Shown here: positions 16,844 to 25,339 of the stretch, piece after piece | How the letters are laid out: the number at the start of each line of letters is the position of its first letter | How positions within the stretch are numbered: the stretch's first letter is position 1 | NCBI RefSeq assembly: GCF_016827675.1 | Contig: NZ_JAERJA010000002.1 | Coordinates: 558,001-622,000, forward strand | DNA length: 64,000 bases | Direction of reading: 5' to 3' | From: Nocardioides limicola | Lineage (GTDB): Bacteria > Actinomycetota > Actinomycetes > Propionibacteriales > Nocardioidaceae | Position numbers and translations under genes: made by a program | Notes under the pieces: generated by a model | Databases searched by the model: none | What the model saw: the letters and a program-made list of their open reading frames with translations, nothing else | What the model was told of the DNA's origin: nothing

Positions 16844-17608
16844 ATGAGCCCCGCCCACACCGACGCACCGCAGGCCCCGGTCCGACCCCGGATCGGCGGC
16901 CTGGGCTGGACGTGGATCCTCTGCTTCGGCTCCATCGCCCTGGCGTTCCCGGCGTACAGCCTGGCGGTCTTCTCGTTCGGATTGGAGCGTCGCGGGGTGG
17001 CGAACGTGATGTCGGTGCACATCGCGATCGCCTACTGGCTCGGCATCTTCGCGGCGTACCTGCCGTTCCGGGCGTTGCGACGCCGCAGCCGCTTCGAGCG
17101 GCTGCAACTGGTGGTGCTGCCGTTCGTGATCGCCTCGTACGTGACCCACCTGACCTGGGAGCTGGTGTGGCTGCTCACCCATGAGGCCATCGCCGGGGCC
17201 AGGGAGAAGATCTGGGCCTACCCGTGGTGGGCCTACATGGACGGCGGCGACCTGCGCTACCTGAACCCCGAGCCCGAGTTCGTGATGATCGAGATCCTGT
17301 CGGTGACCAACGCGCTGGTCGGGGTGACCGGGTTGATCCTGCTGTTCCGCTCCCGCTTCACCGACATCCGTGGCGTGTTGATGGTGATGGCCACCGCGGT
17401 AACCCACACCGTACTGACCTGGCAGTACTACGGCAGCGAGATCATCGCCGGCTTCCCGGCCGTCAACACCGACAGCTTCATGGACCTCGGCGTCCGGTTC
17501 ATCTTCCTCAACGGGCCGTGGCTGGTCGCGCCGTGGTTCGTGCTGGCGTGGGGGTACCTGCTGCTCGCCCGGATGGATCGGCGCGGAGTCGCTGAAGAGT
17601 CGTCGTAG
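16844..17608 (+). CDS. Polytopic membrane protein, EXPERA / emopamil-binding-protein-like
   Basis: 254 residues with about five or six hydrophobic helices. The middle carries the EXPERA-like pattern: TWELVWL, a WWAYMDGGDLRYLNPEPEF segment, then MIEILSVTNALVG in the next helix, and an LNGPWLVAPW motif near the end. EXPERA members include eukaryotic sterol delta8-delta7 isomerase (EBP) and TM6SF. Mycobacterial relatives are annotated emopamil-binding proteins without a proven reaction. The ATG follows a strong AGGAGG. Divergent TetR regulation and KstR-type sites nearby make a sterol or isoprenoid role attractive, but this is inference from fold and context. Confidence 0.65.
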   Translation: MSPAHTDAPQAPVRPRIGGLGWTWILCFGSIALAFPAYSLAVFSFGLERRGVANVMSVHIAIAYWLGIFAAYLPFRALRRRSRFERLQLVVLPFVIASYVTHLTWELVWLLTHEAIAGAREKIWAYPWWAYMDGGDLRYLNPEPEFVMIEILSVTNALVGVTGLILLFRSRFTDIRGVLMVMATAVTHTVLTWQYYGSEIIAGFPAVNTDSFMDLGVRFIFLNGPWLVAPWFVLAWGYLLLARMDRRGVAEESS

Positions 17609-17673
17609 CGGGCACGGCGCGCGCGAGACCAACGGCCCCGCGTGCAGTGCGCGTCACATACCATTCCTGTAAC

Positions 17674-17687
17674 TGAAACGCGTTCTA
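17674..17687. promoter_or_regulatory. KstR-type operator upstream of the SDR at 17702
   Basis: TGAAACGCGTTCTA fits TnnAACnnGTTnnA and lies 14 bases before the ATG, between it and the upstream gene. It is close to the reverse complement of the site at 9996. Confidence 0.65.
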
Positions 17688-17701
17688 CTTCAAGGAGTCC
17701 G

Positions 17702-18433
17702 ATGACCGCCGCCAGCAGCACCCCCCGCTTCGACGGCGCGCGGGTGATCATCACCGGCGCGGCGGGCGGCGTCGGCAGCACCCTTGCCGCCGCCTTCCGG
17801 CGCGAGGGCGCGACCGTCGTCGCCACCGACATCGCCCCGGCCGACGGCGTGATCCCGGTCGACCTGCGCGACGAGGCCGCCGTGGCTTCCTTCGGCGCAC
17901 AGGCTGTCGAGGAGCTCGGCGGGCTCGACGTGCTCTGCAACGTCGCCGGCGTGCAGCGCTTCGCCCGCCTCGGCGACATCACGGCGGCCAGCCTGCGCCT
18001 GCATACCGACGTCAACCTGGTGGCGCCGGTGCTGCTCACCCAGGCCGTCGCCCCAGCACTGGCGGAGTCCCAGGGCAACGTGGTCACCATCGCCTCCATC
18101 TCCGCGAGCTACGCCCAGCCCTACAACTCCGTCTACTGCGCGAGCAAGGCCGGCATCCTCCTGGCGATGCGCTCGCTGGCGATCGAACTCGCCGAGCAGC
18201 GCGTCCGCGTCAACTGCGTCTCCCCCGGCGGCATCGACACCGCGATGCCTCACTCGTCGGCCAAGGAACTGCCGACAGACATCAACTGGGACCTGCTGAT
18301 GAAGAGCCAGAGCGCCTTCCCCGGCTTCATGCCGCCGAGCGACGTCTGCGACGCCGTACTCTTCCTCGCCTCCAGCGCAGCGGCGTCGATCACCGGGGCG
18401 AACCTGGTCGTCGACCGCGGTGTGGTGTTCTGA
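17702..18433 (+). CDS. Short-chain dehydrogenase/reductase (SDR)
   Basis: 243-residue classical SDR: TGAAGGVGSTL near residues 18-28 for NAD(P), CNVAG for the NNAG strand, catalytic Ser in IASISASY, YCASK for Tyr-x3-Lys, and a C-terminal LVVDRGVVF. CAAGGAGTCCG precedes the ATG. A KstR-type site immediately upstream suggests co-regulation with the DapB-like/SDR unit and the OYE gene; the substrate is unknown. The TGA stop is the first triplet of a short 10-bp tandem repeat. Confidence 0.9.
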   Translation: MTAASSTPRFDGARVIITGAAGGVGSTLAAAFRREGATVVATDIAPADGVIPVDLRDEAAVASFGAQAVEELGGLDVLCNVAGVQRFARLGDITAASLRLHTDVNLVAPVLLTQAVAPALAESQGNVVTIASISASYAQPYNSVYCASKAGILLAMRSLAIELAEQRVRVNCVSPGGIDTAMPHSSAKELPTDINWDLLMKSQSAFPGFMPPSDVCDAVLFLASSAAASITGANLVVDRGVVF

Positions 18434-18453
18434 CCCACCCTGACCCACCCTGG
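18431..18453 (+). repeat. 10-bp tandem repeat starting at the SDR stop codon
   Basis: TGACCCACCC occurs twice (18431-18440, 18441-18450), then TGG begins a partial copy. The first TGA is the stop codon of the SDR. Confidence 0.6.
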
Positions 18454-18553
18454 CCCCGCGGACTTGTCGTGGCGTGGCGCCGTGGACTTTGCTCAAGGGC
18501 CGAGAACGAGGTGCGGCGAACCCTCCGGCGTCCAGACGGTTGACCACGGAGCA

Positions 18554-19153
18554 CTAGGCGCCGGACTTCTTCGTCGGCGCCGGGTGCGGGGTCTTGCCCT
18601 GGGCAAGGGCGTCGGTGAGTTGCTCGATGCGACGGGTGCGGGTCTCCGGGCGCACTGCGGTCTGAATGCGCTGCAGGAAGGCGAAGCGGTTGCGGCTGTC
18701 GAGCGCAGCGTAGACCTCGGTGAGGTCGCGCGCGGCCAGGGCGGCGGCGAGGTCGTCGGGCACCACGGCGGTGGCCGGGCTGTCGTAGGCGGCGTCCCAG
18801 CGGCCGTCCGCCTTCGCCCTCTCCACCTCGGCAAGGCCGGCGGGGCGCATCCGCCCTGCCGCTGTGAGCCGCTCAATGCGCTCGCGGTTGATCTTCGACC
18901 AGACGCTCTTCGCGCGCCGCGGGGTGAACCGCTGCACGTACCACTCGTCGTCGATCCGCCGGGAGATACCGTCGATCCAGCCGAAGCAGAGCGCCACATC
19001 CACGGCCCTCGTCCAGTCGATCGACGTGATCCCGGTCCCCTTCTTGGCCATCCGGATCCAGACGTGTGTGGCTGTCGAGGCGTGATCGACGAGCCAGGCC
19101 TCGAACGCCATGTCGTCCTCGAAGAACACCGCGTCGGTGTGCACCATCGACAT
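18554..19153 (-). CDS. YdeI/OmpD-associated family protein
   Basis: 199 residues. The N-terminal part (HASTATHVWIRMAKKGTG ... DVALCFGWIDG) and KSVWSKINRERIERL match the YdeI/OmpD-associated (OmdA) family, small cytoplasmic proteins of uncertain function. The C-terminus is Lys/Pro/Ala-rich (PAPTKKSGA). The ATG at 19153 is followed four codons later by an HTDAVFF segment usual for the family start. Lone gene between a convergent SDR and the tRNA. Confidence 0.75.
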   Translation of the reverse strand: MSMVHTDAVFFEDDMAFEAWLVDHASTATHVWIRMAKKGTGITSIDWTRAVDVALCFGWIDGISRRIDDEWYVQRFTPRRAKSVWSKINRERIERLTAAGRMRPAGLAEVERAKADGRWDAAYDSPATAVVPDDLAAALAARDLTEVYAALDSRNRFAFLQRIQTAVRPETRTRRIEQLTDALAQGKTPHPAPTKKSGA

Positions 19154-19182
19154 GGCGGCAGTGTAGTGACGTGCCTGTGTGG

Positions 19183-19255
19183 AGCCGCCTGTCGGAATCG
19201 AACCGACGACCTAATCATTACGAGTGATTCGCTCTACCGACTGAGCTAAGGCGGC
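19183..19255 (-). tRNA. tRNA-Thr (anticodon CGT)
   Basis: On the minus strand the acceptor GCCGCCT pairs with AGGCGGC. The D arm is TAGCTCAGTCGGTAGAGC, the anticodon stem AATCA/TGATT encloses loop CTCGTAA (anticodon CGT, reading ACG), and the T arm is GTCGGTTCGATTCCGAC. The discriminator is T, and CCA appears to be encoded directly after it (19182-19180). Confidence 0.95.
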
Positions 19256-19346
19256 GCGTTCCCCACCGGAGTGGAGAACCCGGGGAAGTATACGGAGTGG
19301 ACGACGCACGGGGCCAACCGGCGGGGTCGCGACAAGTTCGACCCGG

Positions 19347-20921
19347 TCAGCAGTCGACGGGGCCGTCAGGGACCTCACCGTCGAGCAGGTAGGCGTCCAC
19401 CACCTCGTCGACACAACTGTTGCCCTGGCCGTACGCCGTGTGGCCGTCGCCGTCGCGGCGGATCAGGATGCCCGACTCCAACTGCTCGGCCAACGACTCG
19501 GCCCACTGCATCGGGGTGGCCGGGTCGCGGGTGGTGCCGGTGACCAGGATCGGCGCCGCGCCGGCGGCGCGGATCTCCAACGGCTCCTCGGACGACTCGT
19601 AGGGCAACCCGGCGCAGCCGGTCATCCCCCAGGCGAAGATCTCGCCGAAGGTGGGCGAGGCCGCCAGGAAGTCGTCCATGATGTCCGGCACCTGGTCCGC
19701 GGGCACCGCACTCGGGTCGTCCAGGCAGTTGATCACGTAGATCGCCTCGGATGCGTTGTTCTCGTACCCGTTGTCGCTCCGCGAGTGATACGCATCCGAC
19801 AGCAGCAACAACATCGACCCGTCCCCGGTCAGCGCGGTGCGCAGGCCGGTGTCCAGGTAGTTCCAGTAGTCGCGGTTGTACAGCGGCGTCACCAACCCGT
19901 AGAAGGCGTTGCCGATCCGCAGCTCGCGGCCGGCACTGGTGCGCAGCGGCTCGTTGGCGATCTCGTCGAGCAGCTCCTGGATCTGGGTCAGCCCCTCGTC
20001 CACGTCGTTGCCCAGGAAGCAGCTGCCGCCGCTGACGCAGTGCGACACGTAGGCCCGCAGCGCGGTCTCGAAGCCCGCCGCCTGCTGCATGCTCTTGTCC
20101 AGCTTGGCCAACGAGACGTCGACGCCCCCGTCGAGCACCAGACGGCCGACCCGCTGCGGGAACAGCTCCGCGTAGGTGGCACCCAGCTTGGTGCCGTACG
20201 ACGCGCCGAAGTAGGTGAGCGTGGACTCGTCCAGGACCGCCCGGATCACGTCCATGTCCCGCGCCGCCTCGACGGTGGTCACGTGCCCGGCCAACCGACC
20301 CGACTTCTCCGCGCAGCCACCCAGGAACATCTCGTCCTGGGCCAGCCAGTCATCCACCTCGGCGGGACTCATCGGCCACGGCGCACCGGACAGGTACTCG
20401 TCCAGTTCGGCGTCACCGAGACAGTCGACCGGCGCACTCTCGCCGGTGCCACGCGGGTCGAAGCCGACGATGTCGTAGGCGTCTCGGACTTCCGCCGACC
20501 AGTGCAGGTTGGCCATCTCCGCGTACGAGGTGCCCGGGGCGCCAGGGCCGCCGGGGTTGACCAGCATCGACCCGAGTCGGGTCTCGGCGTTGCGGGCGGT
20601 GACCCGCAGCAGCAGCAACTCGATCGTCTCGCTTCCGGGATCGGCGTACGAGAGGGGCACCATGATCCGAGCGCACTCGTAGCCACCGCGACACCGCTCC
20701 CAGTCCGGGGTCTGCTCATAGAAGCGAGCCAGCGCCGGGTCCGGCGGGGTGCGCGCGTCCAGGGAGTCATCCGGCTCCCGCTCCGGGGTGCGGGTCGGGG
20801 ACGGCTCGGCGGTCGGCGCCGGGTCCGAGGCCGGGGAGCGGTCGCTGACCAGCACGATCGCGACCACGCCACCGGTCAGCAGCAACAGGGCGGCCACAAT
20901 CGGCCCCAGGATCCGGCTCAC
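19347..20921 (-). CDS. Secreted alpha/beta hydrolase of the tripeptidyl-aminopeptidase (TAP) type
   Basis: 524 residues. An N-terminal hydrophobic segment (about 6-26) followed by an Asp/Pro/Thr-rich stretch suggests a signal peptide or anchor. The alpha/beta-hydrolase core has the oxyanion motif VNPGGPG, FDPRGTGES, nucleophile elbow GASYGT, acid in TTRDPATP and histidine in GDGHTAYG. The C-terminal half with paired cysteines is the TAP-like C domain. Proteins of this class release N-terminal tripeptides or hydrolyse related amides and esters outside the cell. Single-gene unit, beginning 64 bases beyond the RimK gene's stop on the same strand. Confidence 0.88.
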   Translation of the reverse strand: MSRILGPIVAALLLLTGGVVAIVLVSDRSPASDPAPTAEPSPTRTPEREPDDSLDARTPPDPALARFYEQTPDWERCRGGYECARIMVPLSYADPGSETIELLLLRVTARNAETRLGSMLVNPGGPGAPGTSYAEMANLHWSAEVRDAYDIVGFDPRGTGESAPVDCLGDAELDEYLSGAPWPMSPAEVDDWLAQDEMFLGGCAEKSGRLAGHVTTVEAARDMDVIRAVLDESTLTYFGASYGTKLGATYAELFPQRVGRLVLDGGVDVSLAKLDKSMQQAAGFETALRAYVSHCVSGGSCFLGNDVDEGLTQIQELLDEIANEPLRTSAGRELRIGNAFYGLVTPLYNRDYWNYLDTGLRTALTGDGSMLLLLSDAYHSRSDNGYENNASEAIYVINCLDDPSAVPADQVPDIMDDFLAASPTFGEIFAWGMTGCAGLPYESSEEPLEIRAAGAAPILVTGTTRDPATPMQWAESLAEQLESGILIRRDGDGHTAYGQGNSCVDEVVDAYLLDGEVPDGPVDC

Positions 20922-20984
20922 GTGCGCTCCTCAGGTCGGGTGCGGCAACCCTAGCCCGGTGGCACCAGCGACCCGGGCGATGAC

Positions 20985-22175
20985 TCACTCCTCCGGCAGC
21001 GGCTGCTTGGGCAACTTCTTGACCCGCCGCCGACGCTTGGGGCGGGCCGGGATCAGCGACCGCATCTCCTCGAGCTTGCCGAAACACAGCAACCGGTCCT
21101 CGGCCTCGAGCACCTTCCGGCCCGACGGGTTCGGGATCACCGTGGTGCCCCGATGCAGGGTGAGCACGGAGATGTCCCGCTCCCGCAGACCCGACTCCGC
21201 CAGCGTCTTGCCGATCAGGTCCGCATCGCCGTGCACCACCAGTTCGGCCACGCCGTACCCGGTAGAGACGCTCAACCGCTCGTGTACGTCGATCTGCGGG
21301 AACGCCACCTGGTCGGAGATGTGGTCGATGATGGCGCCGGCGACGTCGAGCTTGGTGGCGGCCTCGATGCCCTCAAGACCGGGCGAGGAGTTCACCTCCA
21401 TCACCAGCGGACCCTCGTTGCCCTCCAGCATGTCCACGCCGGCGACCCGCAGACCCATGATCCGCGCGGCACGCACCGCGACCCGCTCGTACTCCGGATC
21501 CAACTCGACGGCCTCGACACTGCCGCCCCGGTGCACGTTGGAGCGGAACTCGTCCCCCTTCGCGACCCGACGCATCGCCGCGACCACCCGGTCGCCGATC
21601 ACCAGGGCCCGGATGTCGCGGCCCTTGGACTCGGCGACGAACCGTTGGATCAGCACGTTCTGCTTGGTGGACTGCAGGGTCTCGATGATCGCCTCGGCCA
21701 CCTTCAGCTCGGGCGCGAGGATCACGCCGATGCCCTGGGTGCCCTCCAGCAGTTTGATCACCACCGGCGCTCCGCCGACGCGCTCGATCGCCGGGATCAC
21801 GTCCGCCCGGTCCCGAACGAAGGTGGTGGCCGGCATGCCGATGTTGTGCCGGGACAGGATCTGTGTCGCCCGCAGCTTGTCGCGGGAGTTGGTGATCCCC
21901 CAGGACGTGCTCGGCGTGTAGACATCCATCTGTTCGAACTGGCGCACCACCGCCGTGCCGAAGTAGGTGATCGAGGCCCCGATCCTCGGCAGGATGGCGT
22001 CGTAGTCGGAGAGCTGCTTGCCCCGGAACTGCAGGTCCGGCGTCTCACCGGACAGGTCGATGGCGAACCGCAGCGTGTTCAACACCTTGACCTCGTGCCC
22101 CCGGTCCAGGGCCGCGGTTCGGAGCCGCATGGTGCTGTAGGAGCGCGGGGCACGGGACAGGATCGCGAGCTTCAT
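20985..22175 (-). CDS. rimK: RimK-like ATP-grasp glutamate ligase fused to an RCK_C (TrkA-C) domain
   Basis: 396 residues. Residues 1-about 300 are a RimK family ATP-grasp ligase: N-terminal MKLAILSRAP, substrate-binding SWGITNSRDK, the ATP-binding VVIKLLEGTQGIGV, and the metal-binding VMEVNSSPG near the end of the core. RimK adds glutamates to the C-terminus of ribosomal protein S6. Residues about 310-385 (ELVVHGDADLIGKTLAESGL ... VLEAEDRLLCFG) match an RCK_C/TrkA-C domain, a ligand-binding module of K+ channel regulators. The tail is Lys/Arg-rich. ATG at 22175. Divergent from a RimB-like protease and an aspartoacylase-like gene. Confidence 0.88.
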   Translation of the reverse strand: MKLAILSRAPRSYSTMRLRTAALDRGHEVKVLNTLRFAIDLSGETPDLQFRGKQLSDYDAILPRIGASITYFGTAVVRQFEQMDVYTPSTSWGITNSRDKLRATQILSRHNIGMPATTFVRDRADVIPAIERVGGAPVVIKLLEGTQGIGVILAPELKVAEAIIETLQSTKQNVLIQRFVAESKGRDIRALVIGDRVVAAMRRVAKGDEFRSNVHRGGSVEAVELDPEYERVAVRAARIMGLRVAGVDMLEGNEGPLVMEVNSSPGLEGIEAATKLDVAGAIIDHISDQVAFPQIDVHERLSVSTGYGVAELVVHGDADLIGKTLAESGLRERDISVLTLHRGTTVIPNPSGRKVLEAEDRLLCFGKLEEMRSLIPARPKRRRRVKKLPKQPLPEE

Positions 22176-22248
22176 TCCACACCTTCGGGTCGATTGTCCG
22201 GCCGGGATCCACCAAGACCGGCCGGGTGGCCTGCTTGGATGGTGCACT

Positions 22249-22719
22249 GTGAGCACCCATTCAAACACCGTAGCCGGATGGCGCGAGTGGGTGAGCCTGC
22301 CCGCGCTCGGTGTCGACTGGGTGAAGGCCAAGCTCGACACCGGGGCCCGCACCTCCGCGATCCACGCCTTCGACCTCGCCGAGTTCGAGCGGGACGGGGC
22401 CGACTGGGTGCGGTTCTCGATCCACCCGTGGCAGCGCTCGGCTGCGGACGCCGTCGAGGCCGAACTGCCGATCCATGACCGTCGGTCGGTGCGTAGCTCC
22501 TCGGGGCACAGCCAGGAGCGGTACGTCGTACTGATGGGCGTGCGGCTGTTGGGCACCGAGGTGACTGCGGAGGTGACGCTGAGCCGACGCGACGAGATGG
22601 GCTTCCGGATGCTGATCGGCCGCGAGGCGCTGCGGCAGGGGTTCCTGGTCGACCCGCGCCGCTCCTACCTGGGCGGTCGGCCGGACCGAGAGATCCGCCG
22701 CAGGAACCGGGGACGCTGA
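22249..22719 (+). CDS. RimB-like retropepsin-type protease (ATP-dependent zinc protease family)
   Basis: 156 residues, COG4067-like. The aspartic-protease signature is DTGARTSA at residues 30-37, and VTLSRRDEMGFRMLIGREAL is the second conserved block. In proteobacteria RimB removes the glutamate tails that RimK adds to S6, so the family fits its divergent neighbour. GTG start at 22249, only 73 bases from the RimK start; the ribosome site is weak. The stop overlaps the next ATG (TGATG), so the two are coupled. Confidence 0.82.
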   Translation: MSTHSNTVAGWREWVSLPALGVDWVKAKLDTGARTSAIHAFDLAEFERDGADWVRFSIHPWQRSAADAVEAELPIHDRRSVRSSSGHSQERYVVLMGVRLLGTEVTAEVTLSRRDEMGFRMLIGREALRQGFLVDPRRSYLGGRPDREIRRRNRGR

Positions 22720-23678
22720 TGGCACGCGAGTCGTTCGCGATCGGCAACGTCCGGGTCCGCGCCGGGCAGGCCCGCGAGGTCGAGATCCCGATCACCCGCC
22801 TGGTCACCGGCGCCGACGTCCACCTCCCGGTGCGGGTGCTGCACGGCAAGGAGCCTGGGCCGGCGGTGTGGATCAATGCCGCGATCCACGGCGACGAGGT
22901 GCTCGGCGTGGAGGTGATCCGGCGGGTGCTCTCGACGCTGTCCCCCAAGACCCTGCACGGAACTCTGGTCGCGGTGCCGGTGGTGAACGTGCTCGGCTTC
23001 ATGACCGGCGACCGGTACCTGCCGGACCGACGCGACCTGAACCGTTCCTTCCCGGGGTCGGCGCGCGGGTCGCTGGCCAGCCGGATCGCACACCTGTTCA
23101 TGGTCGAGGTGGTCGACCGGTGTGACATCGGGATCGACCTGCACACCGCTGCGGACCGCCGCGCCAATCTGCCCCAGATCCGGGCCGACCTCGACGACCC
23201 CCGCACCCGAGAACTCGCCGAGGCGTTCGGCGCCCCGGTGATGCTGCACTCGAAGCTGCGCGACGGGTCGCTGCGCCAGGCCGGCAAGGACCGCGGTTCC
23301 ACCGTGCTGCTGTATGAGGGCGGCGAGGCGTTGCGGTTCGACGAGGTGCCGATCACCGCCGGCGTCGACGGCGTACGCCGGGTGCTCGCGTCGCTGGGGA
23401 TGGTCGACACCAACGGCGGCGTTGCCGAGCCGAGCGTGGAGTGCCGACAGAGCAGCTGGGTGCGGGCCCGACGGACCGGGATCCTGCACCTGGAGGTGGA
23501 GCTGGGTGACCGGGTCGAGGCCGGTCAACGCATCGGCGGCCTCTCGGACACCTTCGGCCGGCGGGTGCGGCTGGTGCACGCCGACAGGTCCGGGGTGGTG
23601 ATCGGGTTGAACCGGGCACCGTTGGTCAACTCCGGGGACGCGATCGCGCACCTCGCCGAGCCGGTCGTTCCCGACTGA
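22719..23678 (+). CDS. Succinylglutamate desuccinylase/aspartoacylase-family zinc hydrolase
   Basis: 319 residues, M14-like. The zinc ligands are in INAAIHGDEVLG (H-x2-E) with a downstream histidine in IDLHTA; the RDLNRSFPG segment is the substrate-binding motif of the AstE/ASPA family. The C-terminal part is beta-rich. It is translationally coupled to the RimB-like gene, so a role in trimming glutamyl or N-acyl amino acid products of the neighbouring ligase is plausible but unproven. Confidence 0.85.
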   Translation: MARESFAIGNVRVRAGQAREVEIPITRLVTGADVHLPVRVLHGKEPGPAVWINAAIHGDEVLGVEVIRRVLSTLSPKTLHGTLVAVPVVNVLGFMTGDRYLPDRRDLNRSFPGSARGSLASRIAHLFMVEVVDRCDIGIDLHTAADRRANLPQIRADLDDPRTRELAEAFGAPVMLHSKLRDGSLRQAGKDRGSTVLLYEGGEALRFDEVPITAGVDGVRRVLASLGMVDTNGGVAEPSVECRQSSWVRARRTGILHLEVELGDRVEAGQRIGGLSDTFGRRVRLVHADRSGVVIGLNRAPLVNSGDAIAHLAEPVVPD

Positions 23679-23698
23679 CGGCGAGGTGCACGACGGCG

Positions 23699-24244
23699 TC
23701 AGCCGCGTAGGGCGTAGCTGGCGACGACGTTGCCGGCGTCGGTGGCCTGCGCCTCGACCAGCCGCAGTCGGGTCAGGTCGACACTGTCGTCGAAGAGGCG
23801 TTGCCCGACGCCGATCGCCGGATGGATGGTCAGGGTGAGCGTGTCGATGACGCCGCCGAGGAAGAGGGTGCGGATGGTCTCGATCCCGCCGGCCACGACG
23901 ATGCCACCCCCCTCGGTCTCGCGGAGTTTCTGCACGTACTCGACGGGATCTCCGGCGGCCACGGTCCCGTTCCAGCCGGGGTCGCCGTGCAGCGTGGACG
24001 AGATCACGTGCTTGCGGACCGGGTTGATGAACTCGGCGAACGGATCGGACACCTCGGCGGCCTGCCAATAGGCGGACCACTCCTCGAAGAGCTTGCGCCC
24101 GATCACCACGTCGGTGACACCGGCGAGTGCTCGGCCCATCAGCTCACCCTCGGTGGCGCCGAAGCAGTCGAACTGGAAGAGGTGCGGGTCCTGGGTCACG
24201 CCGTTGATGGAGCAGAACTGGTGTGCGGTGACGGTACGGGTCAT
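23699..24244 (-). CDS. Dihydrofolate reductase/RibD C-terminal-like reductase
   Basis: 181 residues of the RibD C-terminal/dihydrofolate-reductase superfamily, NAD(P)H-dependent and cytoplasmic. Landmarks are the N-terminal strand with DxxG-like SINGVTQDP, DVVIGRKLFEEW, HVISSTL and the VVAGGIETI ... DTLTLTIHPAIGVGQRLF block. The ATG at 24244 has GAAGGAGA upstream. It follows the ECF sigma factor by 88 bases on the same strand, a common pairing in actinobacteria. Substrate unknown. Confidence 0.85.
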   Translation of the reverse strand: MTRTVTAHQFCSINGVTQDPHLFQFDCFGATEGELMGRALAGVTDVVIGRKLFEEWSAYWQAAEVSDPFAEFINPVRKHVISSTLHGDPGWNGTVAAGDPVEYVQKLRETEGGGIVVAGGIETIRTLFLGGVIDTLTLTIHPAIGVGQRLFDDSVDLTRLRLVEAQATDAGNVVASYALRG

Positions 24245-24332
24245 GGCCGATGTCTCCTTCGTCGTGGGTTCCGAGGTCGCGCCCGGTGGCGCGCTCAAGG
24301 GGTTGACGATCCGCGGCGCCGAAACTGGTCGG

Positions 24333-25295
24333 TCAGCCGGAGATTTTCTCCGGCAGACCCAGTTGCGCGAACACCTCAGCGCCGAGGAAGTGGGTGATCC
24401 CCGCGATCCGTCCGTCGTGAACCTGGAGGGCGTGCACCGCGAACGGGGCGAAGTCACCGGTACCGGTGGGGTGATAGACGGCCACCGTCGGCATCCCGTT
24501 GACGGCGGCGGTGACGACCCGGGAGCCGACGCAGACCCGTCCCGGTCCGTCCCACCAGCGGCGGATCACCTCGTGTCCCTGCAGCCACAGTTCGTACGGC
24601 GGCATGGTGAAGGTGGCGTCGGCGGCGAGCAGGTCGACCAGGGCGTCCACGTCGTACCGTTCGAACGCGTCGGTGTAGCGGGTGAGCAGCGTGCGCTCCT
24701 CCTCGGAGTCGGGAGACCGCGACGCCGCGGTGTCGTGCGAGGCCACGGTGCGACGCGCCCGCGCCAATGCCGAGTTGACCGAGTCCACCGACAGTTCAAG
24801 CAGTTCGGCCGTCTCCCGGGCGGTCCAGGACAGCACGTCGCGCAGGATCAGCACGACACGCTGGCGTGGTGGCAGCAGTTGCAGCGCGGACAGGAACGCG
24901 AACCGCACCGACTCGCGGGTGGCGGCGCGTTCGGCAGGGTCGTCGATGCCGGCGAAGAGGAGGCGGTCGGCGATCGGGGTGAGCCAGGCTTCGGCTGGAG
25001 CCGCGGTCAGTCCGGCGGGACCGGCCGGGACCTCCCCCGGACCGGTCAGGTCGCAGGGCAGTGCCCGCCGCTGCGCCGCATCCCGCATGTCCAGGCAGAC
25101 GTTGGTGGCGATCCGGTAGAGCCAGGTCCGCACCGAGGAGCGGCCCTCGAAGGTGTCGGCGTTCATCCAAGCCCGGGTCATCGCCTCCTGGACGGCGTCC
25201 TCGGCCTCAGCGATGGAGCCGAAGTAGCGGTAGCAGTAGCCGATGAGCTCGGTCCGGAACGGCTCCAGGTCGTCGGCCACGTTGATCACCGTCAT
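24333..25295 (-). CDS. ECF sigma factor of SigG type with C-terminal SnoaL-like domain
   Basis: 320 residues. Sigma region 2 (AVQEAMTRAWMNADTFEGRSS-type segment) is near residues 30-75 and region 4 (LPPRQRVVLILRDVLSW ... SVDSVNSALARAR) near 150-190. From about residue 205 a SnoaL/NTF2-like domain follows (TRYTDAFERYDVDALVDLL ... ). This layout is that of M. tuberculosis SigG and related ECFs whose C-terminal domain modulates activity without a classical anti-sigma factor. It probably co-transcribes the reductase downstream. Confidence 0.88.
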   Translation of the reverse strand: MTVINVADDLEPFRTELIGYCYRYFGSIAEAEDAVQEAMTRAWMNADTFEGRSSVRTWLYRIATNVCLDMRDAAQRRALPCDLTGPGEVPAGPAGLTAAPAEAWLTPIADRLLFAGIDDPAERAATRESVRFAFLSALQLLPPRQRVVLILRDVLSWTARETAELLELSVDSVNSALARARRTVASHDTAASRSPDSEEERTLLTRYTDAFERYDVDALVDLLAADATFTMPPYELWLQGHEVIRRWWDGPGRVCVGSRVVTAAVNGMPTVAVYHPTGTGDFAPFAVHALQVHDGRIAGITHFLGAEVFAQLGLPEKISG

Positions 25296-25339
25296 TGCAC
25301 ACCTCCCGTTCGCCGGTCTAGGAGCCTGGGCGCGGTGCC

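Noticed and set aside
24333-25295. Anti-sigma-linked ECF system
   Set aside because: No anti-sigma gene adjacent; the C-terminal SnoaL-like domain explains regulation in this sigma class.
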